Shown one piece after another: positions 33,239 to 40,884 of a DNA stretch of 64,000 nucleotides. This stretch comes from Cyanobacteria bacterium UBA3301 (GTDB lineage: Bacteria > Cyanobacteriota > Vampirovibrionia > Gastranaerophilales > Gastranaerophilaceae). The position numbers were made by a program, and so were the translations under genes. The notes below the pieces were generated by a model that saw nothing but the letters and a program-made list of their open reading frames with translations, made no database searches and was not told the origin of the DNA. The stretch is from the NCBI GenBank assembly GCA_002361485.1, contig DESZ01000006.1:124001-188000 (forward strand), written 5' to 3'. Numbering within the stretch: position 1 is the stretch's first letter; every line of letters begins with the position of its first letter.

Positions 33239-33325
33239 AGGTGCAGATGTTTAGAAGATTGGAAGTTTAGCAGTTTCTGTATTGCTGAACCTCCAAACCT
33301 CCAAACCTCTAAACCTCCAAGATAA
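33239..33325 (+). repeat. Long imperfect hairpin between truA and rplM
   Basis: A left arm (GATGTTTAGAAGATTGGAAG, TTTAGCAG) faces a right arm with three runs of AAACCTC (CTGAACCTCCAAACCTCC, AAACCTCTAAACCTCC). The right arm is a short-period tandem repeat of ~8 nt. The style matches the other spacers in this cluster, the sequence does not. Confidence 0.6.
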
Positions 33326-33340
33326 TGGAGAAAATGCAAT

Positions 33341-33778
33341 ATGAAAACATATTCAGCAAAACCTCTTGAAGTAGAAAGAAAATGGTATGTAATTGATGCT
33401 GAAGGCGAAACATTAGGTCGTCTTGCAGTTCGCGTTGCAGACATTTTAAGAGGTAAGAATAAACCTGAATATACTCCAAACGTTGACACAGGTGATTTCG
33501 TAATCGTTATCAATGCTGACAAGGTTAGAGTATCAGGTAAAAAAGAAACTGATAAAATCTATTTACACCACACAGGATATCCTGGTGGATTAAAAACAGC
33601 TTCATTCAAAGAAGTTATGGAGCGTGACCCTAGAATTGTTATTGAACATGCAGTTCGCGGTATGTTACAACATAACACTTTGGGTGCTGAACAATTTACA
33701 AAATTAAAAGTATACGTTGGTCCTGAACACCCGCATGCAGCTCAAAAACCAATCGTATTAGAGAAGGAGGCTAAATAA
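33341..33778 (+). CDS. rplM: 50S ribosomal protein L13
   Basis: A 145-residue L13, an early assembly protein of the large subunit. It has RKWYVIDAEGETLGRLAVRV, ADILRGKNKPEYTPNVDTGD, KIYLHHTGYPGGLKTASF, AVRGMLQHNTLGAEQFTKLK and the C-terminal PHAAQKPIVLEKEAK. TGGAG lies upstream. Its stop overlaps the rpsI start (TAATG), which keeps the two proteins stoichiometric. Confidence 0.97.
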   Translation: MKTYSAKPLEVERKWYVIDAEGETLGRLAVRVADILRGKNKPEYTPNVDTGDFVIVINADKVRVSGKKETDKIYLHHTGYPGGLKTASFKEVMERDPRIVIEHAVRGMLQHNTLGAEQFTKLKVYVGPEHPHAAQKPIVLEKEAK

Positions 33779-34179
33779 TGGCAGATAATAAAGATATTAT
33801 AATGGCTACAGGCAGAAGAAAGACCTCCATCGCTGTTGTAAAATTAGTAAAAGGTTCAGGCAGAATCTTTGTTAACGGCAAAACATTGAAGAACTATATC
33901 GGAAATCGTCCTGCAATTGAAATGTTAGTATATCGTCCGTTAGTTTTAACAGAAACTCAAGACAGATATGATATCAGAGTAAAAGCAGTAGGCGGCGGTG
34001 TTGTTGCTCAATGCGGAGCAATAAGACACGGCATTTCAAGAGCATTATTGAAATCTAATGAAGAATTCAGAAATGTATTGAAAGTTGAAGGTTTATTAAC
34101 AAGAGACCCACGTGTTAAAGAACGTAAGAAATACGGCAGAAAAAGAGCAAGAAAACGTTTCCAATTCAGCAAACGTTAA
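33778..34179 (+). CDS. rpsI: 30S ribosomal protein S9
   Basis: A 133-residue S9. It shows MATGRRKTSIAVVKLVKGSG, IFVNGKTLKNYIG, VKAVGGGVVAQCGAIRHGIS and the tail KYGRKRARKRFQFSKR, whose final Arg reaches the P-site tRNA. GAGAAGGAGG precedes the start inside the end of rplM. A strong terminator follows. Confidence 0.97.
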   Translation: MADNKDIIMATGRRKTSIAVVKLVKGSGRIFVNGKTLKNYIGNRPAIEMLVYRPLVLTETQDRYDIRVKAVGGGVVAQCGAIRHGISRALLKSNEEFRNVLKVEGLLTRDPRVKERKKYGRKRARKRFQFSKR

Positions 34180-34190
34180 TCGATATACAA

Positions 34191-34223
34191 ACAGAACCGA
34201 CCACTTGGTCGGTTCTGTTTTAT
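34191..34223 (+). terminator. Terminator after rpsI
   Basis: A perfect 12-bp stem, ACAGAACCGACC (34191-34202) with GGTCGGTTCTGT (34207-34218), a 4-nt loop and a T-run. Confidence 0.9.
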
Positions 34224-34283
34224 TGTATGTTTGCCATACTATGACAACATTATCTTATTATTAGAATAGCTCCAATTTACAAA

Positions 34284-34865
34284 CTATTCAAAAGTTGTAA
34301 TTTTACCATCCGGCGCAACAGTAAAATCAATTTGCCTTTCTGTGAATCCTGCAACTTGATCTTTAATAACGATTTTACCGCCTGTTAGCTTACCGTTTTC
34401 ATCATAAATCATTGTTTGCTCAAAATTACCGTTTTTATAAACAGTTGTTCTTGGCCCTGCATCAGTGTGAAGTTTACCGTCATTACCAATAAGCCCCTGA
34501 TCATACACTTTGACACTTCCGCCATCTTTAGACGCATATTCTACCGGCGCACCCAAATGATACTGCCTCATACCAGTGTCCAAGTAGCCAAGATTTTCAA
34601 GTTCCACAGATGAAGATTGATTACCAAAACCTACAGGGCTGTTTGCCAGCAGCAGCTTTAGCGCTTTATGTGAACTTGGCTCATTTAATGCCTTGTCAAT
34701 AATTTCCTGCGTCACTTTTCTTTGGGCATCTCCACCTTCAAATTTGTTCATTTTAATTTGAATTTTTTTTGGTGATTGTTGAATTTTGCCACCCTCTTTC
34801 GCACTATCAGTTTTTAATGCTTCTAGTGCTTTGCTTAAATCACCATTAATACCATTCATTGACAT
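34284..34865 (-). CDS. Hypothetical protein, 193 residues
   Basis: Not recognised. It begins MSMNGINGDLSKALEALKTD, has a lysine-rich linker (QQSPKKIQIKMNKFEGG), a helical segment ending ALKLLLANSPVGFGNQSSS, and a C-terminal half of ~90 residues made of short beta repeats (VKVYDQGLIGNDGKLHTDAG, TTVYKNGNFEQTMIYDENGK, LTGGKIVIKDQVAGFTERQI). No signal peptide or membrane helix. The beta half resembles YwqK/MORN-like repeats in rhythm. AAAGGAG lies upstream of the ATG. Monocistronic; function unknown. Confidence 0.65.
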   Translation of the reverse strand: MSMNGINGDLSKALEALKTDSAKEGGKIQQSPKKIQIKMNKFEGGDAQRKVTQEIIDKALNEPSSHKALKLLLANSPVGFGNQSSSVELENLGYLDTGMRQYHLGAPVEYASKDGGSVKVYDQGLIGNDGKLHTDAGPRTTVYKNGNFEQTMIYDENGKLTGGKIVIKDQVAGFTERQIDFTVAPDGKITTFE

Positions 34866-34992
34866 AATAATCTCCTTTCGTGTGTATACTCTCTAAGCAC
34901 AAATCCGCTTACTTATATAATAAAAAATATTATATGCTTTTATTGCATATTTTTGAGAGATTTTTAACATTTTGTTACACTAAATAGCCATA

Positions 34993-35031
34993 TATTTCTC
35001 TAATTAGTTTATTAAACTAATTAGAGAAATA
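34993..35031 (+). promoter_or_regulatory. 39-bp perfect palindrome, putative operator
   Basis: Two 19-nt arms with a single central base: the left ends in ATTAGTTTA, the right begins TAAACTAAT; the outer part is TTTCTC/GAGAAA. It lies directly upstream of a TATAAT box (35033-35038) of the XRE gene, so a repressor bound there would block RNA polymerase. Autoregulation by the downstream regulator is the simplest reading. Confidence 0.7.
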
Positions 35032-35047
35032 ATATAATCTATTAATT

Positions 35048-35359
35048 ATGAAATACCAAAAACTAATAAATACGAATATTAAAGAATTACGTATTAAACA
35101 TGGTTTGACACAAGAAGAGTTTGCTGAAAAAATCGGTATAAGTATACAGGGACTTTCAAATTTGGAAAGAAACAGATATCAACCGACATCAGATACTATT
35201 GATAAAATATGCAAAAGCTTTAATCTTGCACCGATTGAACTATTATTAACAAACAGCAAAAGTGATGAATATTTAATCACAAATATTAATTCCATCTTGC
35301 GCAACTGTTCTAAACACAAATTAAAACAAATTTATGATATTATACGAATTCTACAATAA
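35048..35359 (+). CDS. XRE-family transcriptional regulator
   Basis: A 103-residue regulator with a Cro/C1 helix-turn-helix (residues ~8-65: NTNIKELRIKHGLTQEEFAE, KIGISIQGLSNLERNRYQPT, SDTIDKICKSFNLAPIELLL). The C-terminal ~35 residues form a short helix (HKLKQIYDIIRIL). There is no ribosome site; the -10 box is 9 nt before the ATG, so the leader is very short or absent. A 39-bp perfect palindrome overlaps the promoter. It is followed by a bidirectional terminator, so this is a self-contained regulatory gene; other targets are not evident. Confidence 0.85.
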   Translation: MKYQKLINTNIKELRIKHGLTQEEFAEKIGISIQGLSNLERNRYQPTSDTIDKICKSFNLAPIELLLTNSKSDEYLITNINSILRNCSKHKLKQIYDIIRILQ

Positions 35360-35360
35360 A

Positions 35361-35396
35361 AAATGAAGCAGCTAAAAGAGCTGCTTCATTTTTTAG
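35361..35396. terminator. Bidirectional terminator between XRE and TM2 genes
   Basis: AAATGAAGCAGCT (35361-35373) pairs with AGCTGCTTCATTT (35379-35391), with A-rich and T-rich flanks on both sides. It serves two convergent genes. Confidence 0.85.
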
Positions 35397-35406
35397 AACA
35401 CCTCAG

Positions 35407-35664
35407 CTACACTGTCCAAGTTAGAACTTTGCCATTTCCATCCGTAAATTGTGCTGTAGCAATCATAATTAAATCAATTACAGCCCAAATTCCCGTAATA
35501 AAGAATCCTAAGCCGAACAACCAACCTGTTAATAGTGTTATTAATAACATTGCAACGGCTGTTTGTGTTTTACCGACATAAAATCTGTGAGCACCAAATA
35601 TACCTAAAAAGATACAAAATAATAAAGTCGCCAACCAAACTTTATTTAATTCTTTTCCTTCCAT
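35407..35664 (-). CDS. TM2 domain-containing protein
   Basis: An 85-residue membrane protein with a TM2 domain. Two hydrophobic helices (WLATLLFCIFLGIFGAHRFY and LLITLLTGWLFGLGFFITGI) are linked by YVGKTQTAVAML, followed by WAVIDLIMIATA. The family pattern with FGxHRFYxG and a central conserved tryptophan/aspartate pair is present. Function of bacterial TM2 proteins is unclear. GAAGGAGAT precedes the ATG. Single gene, convergent with the XRE gene. Confidence 0.88.
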   Translation of the reverse strand: MEGKELNKVWLATLLFCIFLGIFGAHRFYVGKTQTAVAMLLITLLTGWLFGLGFFITGIWAVIDLIMIATAQFTDGNGKVLTWTV

Positions 35665-35777
35665 AATACATCTCCTTCCTTTTGAACTTTACAACTTATT
35701 TTATTATTTTATTTCACATTAGTCAATTCAAATGTTTTTTATTTATGTTTGTTATATAATAAACGCGAGGAAAAATT

Positions 35778-36134
35778 ATGTTAATGGAATTTTTATATTC
35801 AAAAATACACAGAGCAACCGTTACCGATGCAAATCTAAATTATGTCGGCTCAATAACAATTGATGAAGCTCTATTAAAAGCTGCTAATATGAGAGAATAT
35901 CAAAAAGTTGAAATTCTTGATGTCAATAATGGCGAAAGATTTCAGACTTATATCATAAAAGGAGAGGCAAATTCCGGATGTATTTGTTTAAACGGAGCCG
36001 CAGCGAGAAAAGTACAAAAAGGCGACAAAGTTATTATAGTAACATATGCCCAAATGGACGAAAGCGAATATTCTACTCATAAACCAACCGTAGTAATCGT
36101 TGATGAAAATAATAAAATCAAAGAAAAACATTAA
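35778..36134 (+). CDS. panD: Aspartate 1-decarboxylase precursor
   Basis: A 118-residue PanD, which makes beta-alanine for pantothenate. It is a pyruvoyl enzyme: the self-cleavage site is the Gly-Ser in NYVGSITIDEALL (around residue 26). Other conserved parts are KIHRATVTDANL, VEILDVNNGERFQTYIIKGE and NGAAARKVQKGDKVIIVTYA. GAGGAA precedes the start; an ATG two codons later is possible. No other pan genes are adjacent. Confidence 0.95.
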   Translation: MLMEFLYSKIHRATVTDANLNYVGSITIDEALLKAANMREYQKVEILDVNNGERFQTYIIKGEANSGCICLNGAAARKVQKGDKVIIVTYAQMDESEYSTHKPTVVIVDENNKIKEKH

Positions 36135-36150
36135 TAATTTATAAATATAC

Positions 36151-36179
36151 TTGACCTTTTAGCAATAAAATTTTATTCT
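36151..36179 (+). promoter_or_regulatory. Promoter upstream of glnA
   Basis: TTGACC (36151-36156), a 17-nt spacer and TATTCT (36174-36179), a good sigma70-type match. It leaves a leader of ~60 nt before glnA. I see no NtcA site of the GTA-N8-TAC type. Confidence 0.65.
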
Positions 36180-36245
36180 AATATAGTGGATAAATAAGGA
36201 GTGAGTCGACTTTACCATGAGCCGACAAACAGAAAAGAGGCAAGA

Positions 36246-37610
36246 ATGACAGAATTCACGCACAAACGCGGGGACGGAAAAACATTTACAAAAGAAGATG
36301 TTAAAGGATTAATCGGCGAATATAATATTAAATTTATAAAATTACAATTTGTGGATATAAACGGTCAAGTAAAAAACATGACTGTACCTTCAGAGCAAAT
36401 AGATAAAATTTTGAATAATGAAATAATGCTTGACGGTTCATCTATAAAAGGTTTTAGAAGCATTGAAACATCCGACATGTTTTTCCACCCTGATTTAACA
36501 ACATTTCAAATTTTGCCTTGGCGGGAAAAAGACGGCGCAAATTCTGCACGTTTAATATGCGATATATATAACATTGACGGAACCCCTTTTGAAGGCTGTC
36601 CGAGATGCAACTTAAAACGAGTAATGGAAGCAGCGGAAAAAATGGGATTTTCTATGAACATCGGAGCAGAAGCTGAATTTTTCCTATTTGCAAAAGATAA
36701 AGACGGAAATATTACCACAACAACCCAAGATCACGCAGGATACTACGATGTCGGGCCTGAAGATTTAGGGGAAGATGTTCGTTCAGATATAGTTTTAACC
36801 CTTCAAGAAATGGGATTTGACATTGAAGCATCTCATCACGAAGTAGCAGACGGTCAGCATGAAATAGATTTTAAATATTCCGACATATTAACCGCGGCAG
36901 ATAATGTTACAACGTTTAAAGTTGCAGTAAGAGCGATTGCAGCAAAACACAATTTGCATGCTACTTTTATGCCAAAGCCAATATTTGGAATAAACGGTTC
37001 AGGTATGCACTGTAATATTTCGTTGTTCAAAGATGGGAAAAATGCGTTTTATGATGAGAATGGAGAATATCAATTATCTGAAGTTGCAAAATATTCTGTC
37101 GGTGGAATGTTAAAGCATGTAAAAAGCTTCACGGCGGTTACAAACCCGTTAGTAAACAGTTACAAGCGTTTGGTTCCGGGGTATGAAGCTCCTGTATATT
37201 TGGCATGGTCATTAGCAAATCGGAGTGCATTATTAAGAGTTCCGGCAAAACGCGGAGTTTCAACAAGAGTCGAATTGCGTTCTCCGGATCCTGCGTGCAA
37301 CCCGTATTTGGCATTTGCAGCGATATTAGAAGCTTGTATGGACGGTATCCGGAATAAAATTGATCCGCCGGCACCTGTTGAAAGCAATATTTATAAATTA
37401 ACCCCGAAAGAACGTAAAAAACAGCGAATTGATTCACTACCGGGCAGCTTGGCTGAAGCATTGGAATATTTGGACAAATCGCTTGTAACACGAGCAGCAC
37501 TGGGTGAACATATCTTTAGCGAATTTATGACTTCAAAGAAAAAAGAATGGGATTCTTTCAGGACTTATGTTTCAAAATGGGAATTAGACAAATATTTGGC
37601 AAGATATTAA
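36246..37610 (+). CDS. glnA: Glutamine synthetase, type I
   Basis: A ~454-residue glutamine synthetase that makes glutamine from glutamate and ammonia. Key segments are MLDGSSIKGFRSIETSDMFF, NIGAEAEFFLF, EASHHEVADGQHEIDFKYSD, PIFGINGSGMHCNISLFKDG, VPGYEAPVYLAWSLANRSAL and ELRSPDPACNPYLAFAAILE. The region near SNIYKLTPKERKKQRIDSLP is like the GSI-alpha type, so regulation by adenylylation is not expected. I start at 36246 with AGAGG nearby; the frame is open 15 codons further upstream. Single gene with its own promoter and terminator. Confidence 0.95.
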   Translation: MTEFTHKRGDGKTFTKEDVKGLIGEYNIKFIKLQFVDINGQVKNMTVPSEQIDKILNNEIMLDGSSIKGFRSIETSDMFFHPDLTTFQILPWREKDGANSARLICDIYNIDGTPFEGCPRCNLKRVMEAAEKMGFSMNIGAEAEFFLFAKDKDGNITTTTQDHAGYYDVGPEDLGEDVRSDIVLTLQEMGFDIEASHHEVADGQHEIDFKYSDILTAADNVTTFKVAVRAIAAKHNLHATFMPKPIFGINGSGMHCNISLFKDGKNAFYDENGEYQLSEVAKYSVGGMLKHVKSFTAVTNPLVNSYKRLVPGYEAPVYLAWSLANRSALLRVPAKRGVSTRVELRSPDPACNPYLAFAAILEACMDGIRNKIDPPAPVESNIYKLTPKERKKQRIDSLPGSLAEALEYLDKSLVTRAALGEHIFSEFMTSKKKEWDSFRTYVSKWELDKYLARY

Positions 37611-37616
37611 AAAAGT

Positions 37617-37648
37617 AAAAGAACGGAACAATATGTTCCGTTCTTTTT
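37617..37648 (+). terminator. Terminator after glnA
   Basis: GAACGGAACA (37621-37630) pairs with TGTTCCGTTC (37634-37643), with A-run before and T-run after. Confidence 0.88.
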
Positions 37649-37651
37649 ATA

Positions 37652-37680
37652 TTGCAAATAAAAAATGTCCGTGCTAACAT
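37652..37680 (+). promoter_or_regulatory. Promoter of tRNA-Lys
   Basis: TTGCAA (37652-37657), a 17-nt spacer and TAACAT (37675-37680), 19 nt before the tRNA. Shares TTGCAAATAAAAAATGT with the rplS promoter. Confidence 0.65.
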
Positions 37681-37699
37681 AAAGATATCAAAGCAAAAT

Positions 37700-37772
<73 letters not shown>

Positions 37773-38025
37773 ATTTTGCGTAAGCGGGTGTGGAGCAACA
37801 GGTTGACCTGTTGAATAACAGGGCAAGCAGGTTGCGGAACATTATCAAGGCGACGTAGGAGCACAGGATTTATCCGAGCACCACAGGAGCAAACATTTTG
37901 AAAAATGAATAGAACCAATGGGACGAGAAATTAATAAAAGTCCGCAAATTGAATTAGTTAGTACAAAAGCTTTATATAATCAGATTTAGTAAGTGTTTTA
38001 TAGTTTTAATAAGGGGTAGAAATAA
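37773..38025. other. GC-richer hairpin-bearing segment behind tRNA-Lys
   Basis: The first ~145 nt after the tRNA are purine-biased and richer in GC than the background. They include AACAGGTTGACCTGTT (a hairpin) and GAGCACAGG/GAGCACC words. TTTTGCGTAAG with GTGGAG right behind the tRNA matches, in tRNA orientation, the segment beside tRNA-His. CGGAACATTAT (37835-37845) recurs between rpsK and rpsD. No terminator is visible directly after the tRNA. The rest, to 38025, is AT-rich with the next gene's leader. Confidence 0.5.
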
Positions 38026-39900
38026 ATGACTTTAACTTTAGAAAAAAAATCAAAGAAAAACTATGTAAAAATTATCAAAAAAGCATTAGAAGTTTTAGGC
38101 AAAAAGAATTTTGTATTTATTATGCACAACGGAAGTTTTCCTGCAGCTAACGGTCAAAACACAGGTTTTGGCACGATAAATTCAGAAGGCGGAAGAAAAT
38201 TCTTAGATTATGCAGAAGGTATTTTTGATGCAATTCAGATGGGACCTGCAGGCAAGACCAAGAGTACGGATGCTTCACCATACACTGGAACTATTTTTTC
38301 TAATAACCCTTTATTTATTGATTTAAAAGAACTTACAACAAAAAAATGGAATCATATTTTGTCAGAGTCAACATACAATGAAATTGTTGAAAATAATCCA
38401 AATAAAGGTAAAAACAGAACTTCTTATTCTTATATTACCAAAAAACAAGAAGAAGCACTAACTGAAGCTTATGACAATTTCCTAAAATGGAACGATAAAA
38501 AGCTAAATAAAGAATTTGATTCGTATAAATTAAAAAATAAATCATGGCTTGATAATGACAGTTTATACGAAGCCTTATCAATAGAGCATGGAACTGATTA
38601 TTGGCCAAACTGGAAATCCGATATTGATAAGAATTTATTAAACCCACAATCTAACGAAGAAAAAATAGAATATGCAAAACGTATAAACGAAATTAGCGCA
38701 AAGTATTCAAAAGGAATTGACCGCTACAAATTTATACAATTTGTTTTAAACAAACAAAACGAAGAAACCCGTAAATATGCATCCTCTAAAGGAATAAAGA
38801 TGATAGCAGACAGACAGGTAGCATTTTCGGATAGAGATTCTTGGGCATACCAATCATTATTTATGCCGGATTGGTGTTTGGGTTGTCCGCCTGATTATTT
38901 TTCAAAAGACGGTCAGGCGTGGGGTTTCCCTGTAATGGATCCTGAAAAGCTATTCAATTCAGACGGAACACTCGGCGAAGGCGGAATTTTAATGAAGGAA
39001 TTATACAAAAAGATGTTCCGTGAAAACCCTGGTGGTGTCAGAATTGACCATATTGTAGGTTTGATAGACCCTTGGGTTTATGTAAAAGGCAAAAAGCCAA
39101 TGCCTAATTGCGGAGCAGGAAGATTGTATTCATCTCCTGAACATCCTGCATTAAGCAAATATGCCGTAGCCAAATTGGAAGATTTAAATAATGAATTCAC
39201 TTCCGATAATGAAAAAAGAGTAAGAACATTAACGGATGAACAAATTAAGCTTTACGGCAGATTAATAGAAAAAATCGTAATAGCGGCTGCAAAAGAAGAA
39301 GGCTTAACAAAAGATGCCATAGTGTGCGAAGACTTGGGAACTTTGACAAATCCTGTTGCATCCGTAATGAAAAAATATGAACTTTTAGGCATGAGATTAA
39401 CTCAATTTACCGTACCGACAGAACCTGATGATCCGTACAGATGCAAAAACATTACGGAAAAATGCTGGGCAATGGTTGGAACACACGACAACAGACCGGT
39501 AAGAGTTTGGGCAAAATCTTTGATAAATACTCATGAAGGATATTTGCACGTTAAAAATCTTGTAGACGATTTATTTGCAGAATCGGATAATAAAGATGAT
39601 ATTATCGTAAAAATGACTTCTGATGCAGAATTTTTGACAGAAACTAAGTTAGTGGAACTTTTTGCTTGTAAAGCAGAAAATATTCAAATATTCTTTACTG
39701 ATTTCTTTAAAATGACTGAAACATATAATGTTCCTGGAACTTCCGGCGATCGAAATTGGAGTTTGAGATTACCTGACAATTTTGAAAATATGGAAGTAAT
39801 AAACTTGCCACAAATATTAAAGAAGGCTATAATCTCAAGAGGTAAAGAATTTAGTGATAAAAATAAGAAAATTATTGAGGAGCTCGATGAAATACTCTAG
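38026..39900 (+). CDS. malQ: 4-alpha-glucanotransferase (GH77)
   Basis: A 624-residue amylomaltase of GH77, which transfers glucan segments between alpha-1,4 chains in glycogen/maltodextrin metabolism. The early SPYTGTIFSNNPLFIDLKEL is a family signature. The three acids appear as the nucleophile in GGVRIDHIVGLIDPW, the acid/base in IVCEDLGTLTNPV and the transition-state stabiliser in VGTHDNRPVRVW. FPVMDPEKLF follows the usual GYPW/F pattern. Insertions make it longer than the ~500-residue type. AAGGGG lies upstream. It overlaps a secreted TPR gene by 14 nt. Confidence 0.88.
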   Translation: MTLTLEKKSKKNYVKIIKKALEVLGKKNFVFIMHNGSFPAANGQNTGFGTINSEGGRKFLDYAEGIFDAIQMGPAGKTKSTDASPYTGTIFSNNPLFIDLKELTTKKWNHILSESTYNEIVENNPNKGKNRTSYSYITKKQEEALTEAYDNFLKWNDKKLNKEFDSYKLKNKSWLDNDSLYEALSIEHGTDYWPNWKSDIDKNLLNPQSNEEKIEYAKRINEISAKYSKGIDRYKFIQFVLNKQNEETRKYASSKGIKMIADRQVAFSDRDSWAYQSLFMPDWCLGCPPDYFSKDGQAWGFPVMDPEKLFNSDGTLGEGGILMKELYKKMFRENPGGVRIDHIVGLIDPWVYVKGKKPMPNCGAGRLYSSPEHPALSKYAVAKLEDLNNEFTSDNEKRVRTLTDEQIKLYGRLIEKIVIAAAKEEGLTKDAIVCEDLGTLTNPVASVMKKYELLGMRLTQFTVPTEPDDPYRCKNITEKCWAMVGTHDNRPVRVWAKSLINTHEGYLHVKNLVDDLFAESDNKDDIIVKMTSDAEFLTETKLVELFACKAENIQIFFTDFFKMTETYNVPGTSGDRNWSLRLPDNFENMEVINLPQILKKAIISRGKEFSDKNKKIIEELDEIL

Positions 39901-40882
39901 ATTATTAAGAATTGCGGTAATATTTTCAATAATTACCTGCTTTGGGAATACAGCTTTTGCGCAAATAGGCGACGATGCTAAATTACAATACAATAAAGGT
40001 ATTGATTACTATCAATTAGGGCAATATACTCAAGCTGCCGAAAGTTTCAGGCAAGCAGTAAATTTAGACCCGAATTATATTGATGCATACTATAATTTAG
40101 GCGCGCTGATGGAGTATTTGGGTAAAGATGAAGATGCATTGAACGCTTTTAAACAGATAATTCTGAGAAAACCTGAAGATTATGAAGCTGTTTATAAAGC
40201 TGCCGAAATCAGCAAACGAATCGGTCAATTGGATAAGGCGTCAATGTATTTAACCCTAATTCCTCAAGATTCTATGATAGGACAAAAAGCAACCGCATTG
40301 TCAAATTCAATACAATTAGATTTGGATAAGCGCAAACAAGAGCTTGAAGCCGCCATAAAAGAGCAGGAAGAAACAGTTCAGAACACTGCACAAAACGCTA
40401 TTGATTCAGTAAAACAAGCAGTCTATGAACCGCAAAATAAAATAATGTCAGAAGCTCAAAGATTGGCTGAAATCGATAAATTAAATTCTAATAGAAATGA
40501 GAATCCTGAAGTTCCTGCAGCAACAATAACCAATTATAATAACATCGCAAGTCCTACGGGCATTGTAACTGATTCTGCAGGAAATCTTTATGTTGCAGGA
40601 TTTTCTGATAACACAATATATAAAATCGGATCTGATAACAAAAAAATTGTTTATATAAAAAGTCCTAAAATAGATGGTCCTATTGGTTTGGCAATGGATA
40701 AATCGGGTAATATTTATATTGCTAACTACAATAAAAACAACGTTTTAAAAGTCGGTAACGGCGGTGAAATTACAGAATTACTTACAGACATCAAAAATCC
40801 GTATTGCATGTATATAACGGATTCTTATTTGTACGTATCATCGCAAGGCAATAATTCCGTTGTAAAATACAGATTACAGTAG
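39887..40882 (+). CDS. Exported TPR and NHL-repeat protein
   Basis: A ~331-residue exported protein. After a signal peptide (LLRIAVIFSIITCFGNTAFA) come about three TPR units: AKLQYNKGIDYYQLGQYTQA, NYIDAYYNLGALMEYLGKDE and DYEAVYKAAEISKRIGQLDK. A coiled, glutamate/lysine-rich linker (~150-200) leads to NHL/SMP30-like repeats with PTGIVTDSAGNLYVAGFSDN and GPIGLAMDKSGNIYIANYNK. I start at 39887, with GAGGAG four bases upstream; the frame opens earlier. The stop of the glucanotransferase overlaps by 14 nt. Probably a periplasmic or surface scaffold; the ligand is unknown. Confidence 0.8.
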   Translation: MKYSRLLRIAVIFSIITCFGNTAFAQIGDDAKLQYNKGIDYYQLGQYTQAAESFRQAVNLDPNYIDAYYNLGALMEYLGKDEDALNAFKQIILRKPEDYEAVYKAAEISKRIGQLDKASMYLTLIPQDSMIGQKATALSNSIQLDLDKRKQELEAAIKEQEETVQNTAQNAIDSVKQAVYEPQNKIMSEAQRLAEIDKLNSNRNENPEVPAATITNYNNIASPTGIVTDSAGNLYVAGFSDNTIYKIGSDNKKIVYIKSPKIDGPIGLAMDKSGNIYIANYNKNNVLKVGNGGEITELLTDIKNPYCMYITDSYLYVSSQGNNSVVKYRLQ

Positions 40883-40884
40883 TA

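Noticed and set aside
36180..36245. Glutamine riboswitch ahead of glnA
   Set aside because: The leader is ~65 nt and I cannot find the conserved core of the known glutamine-binding RNA.
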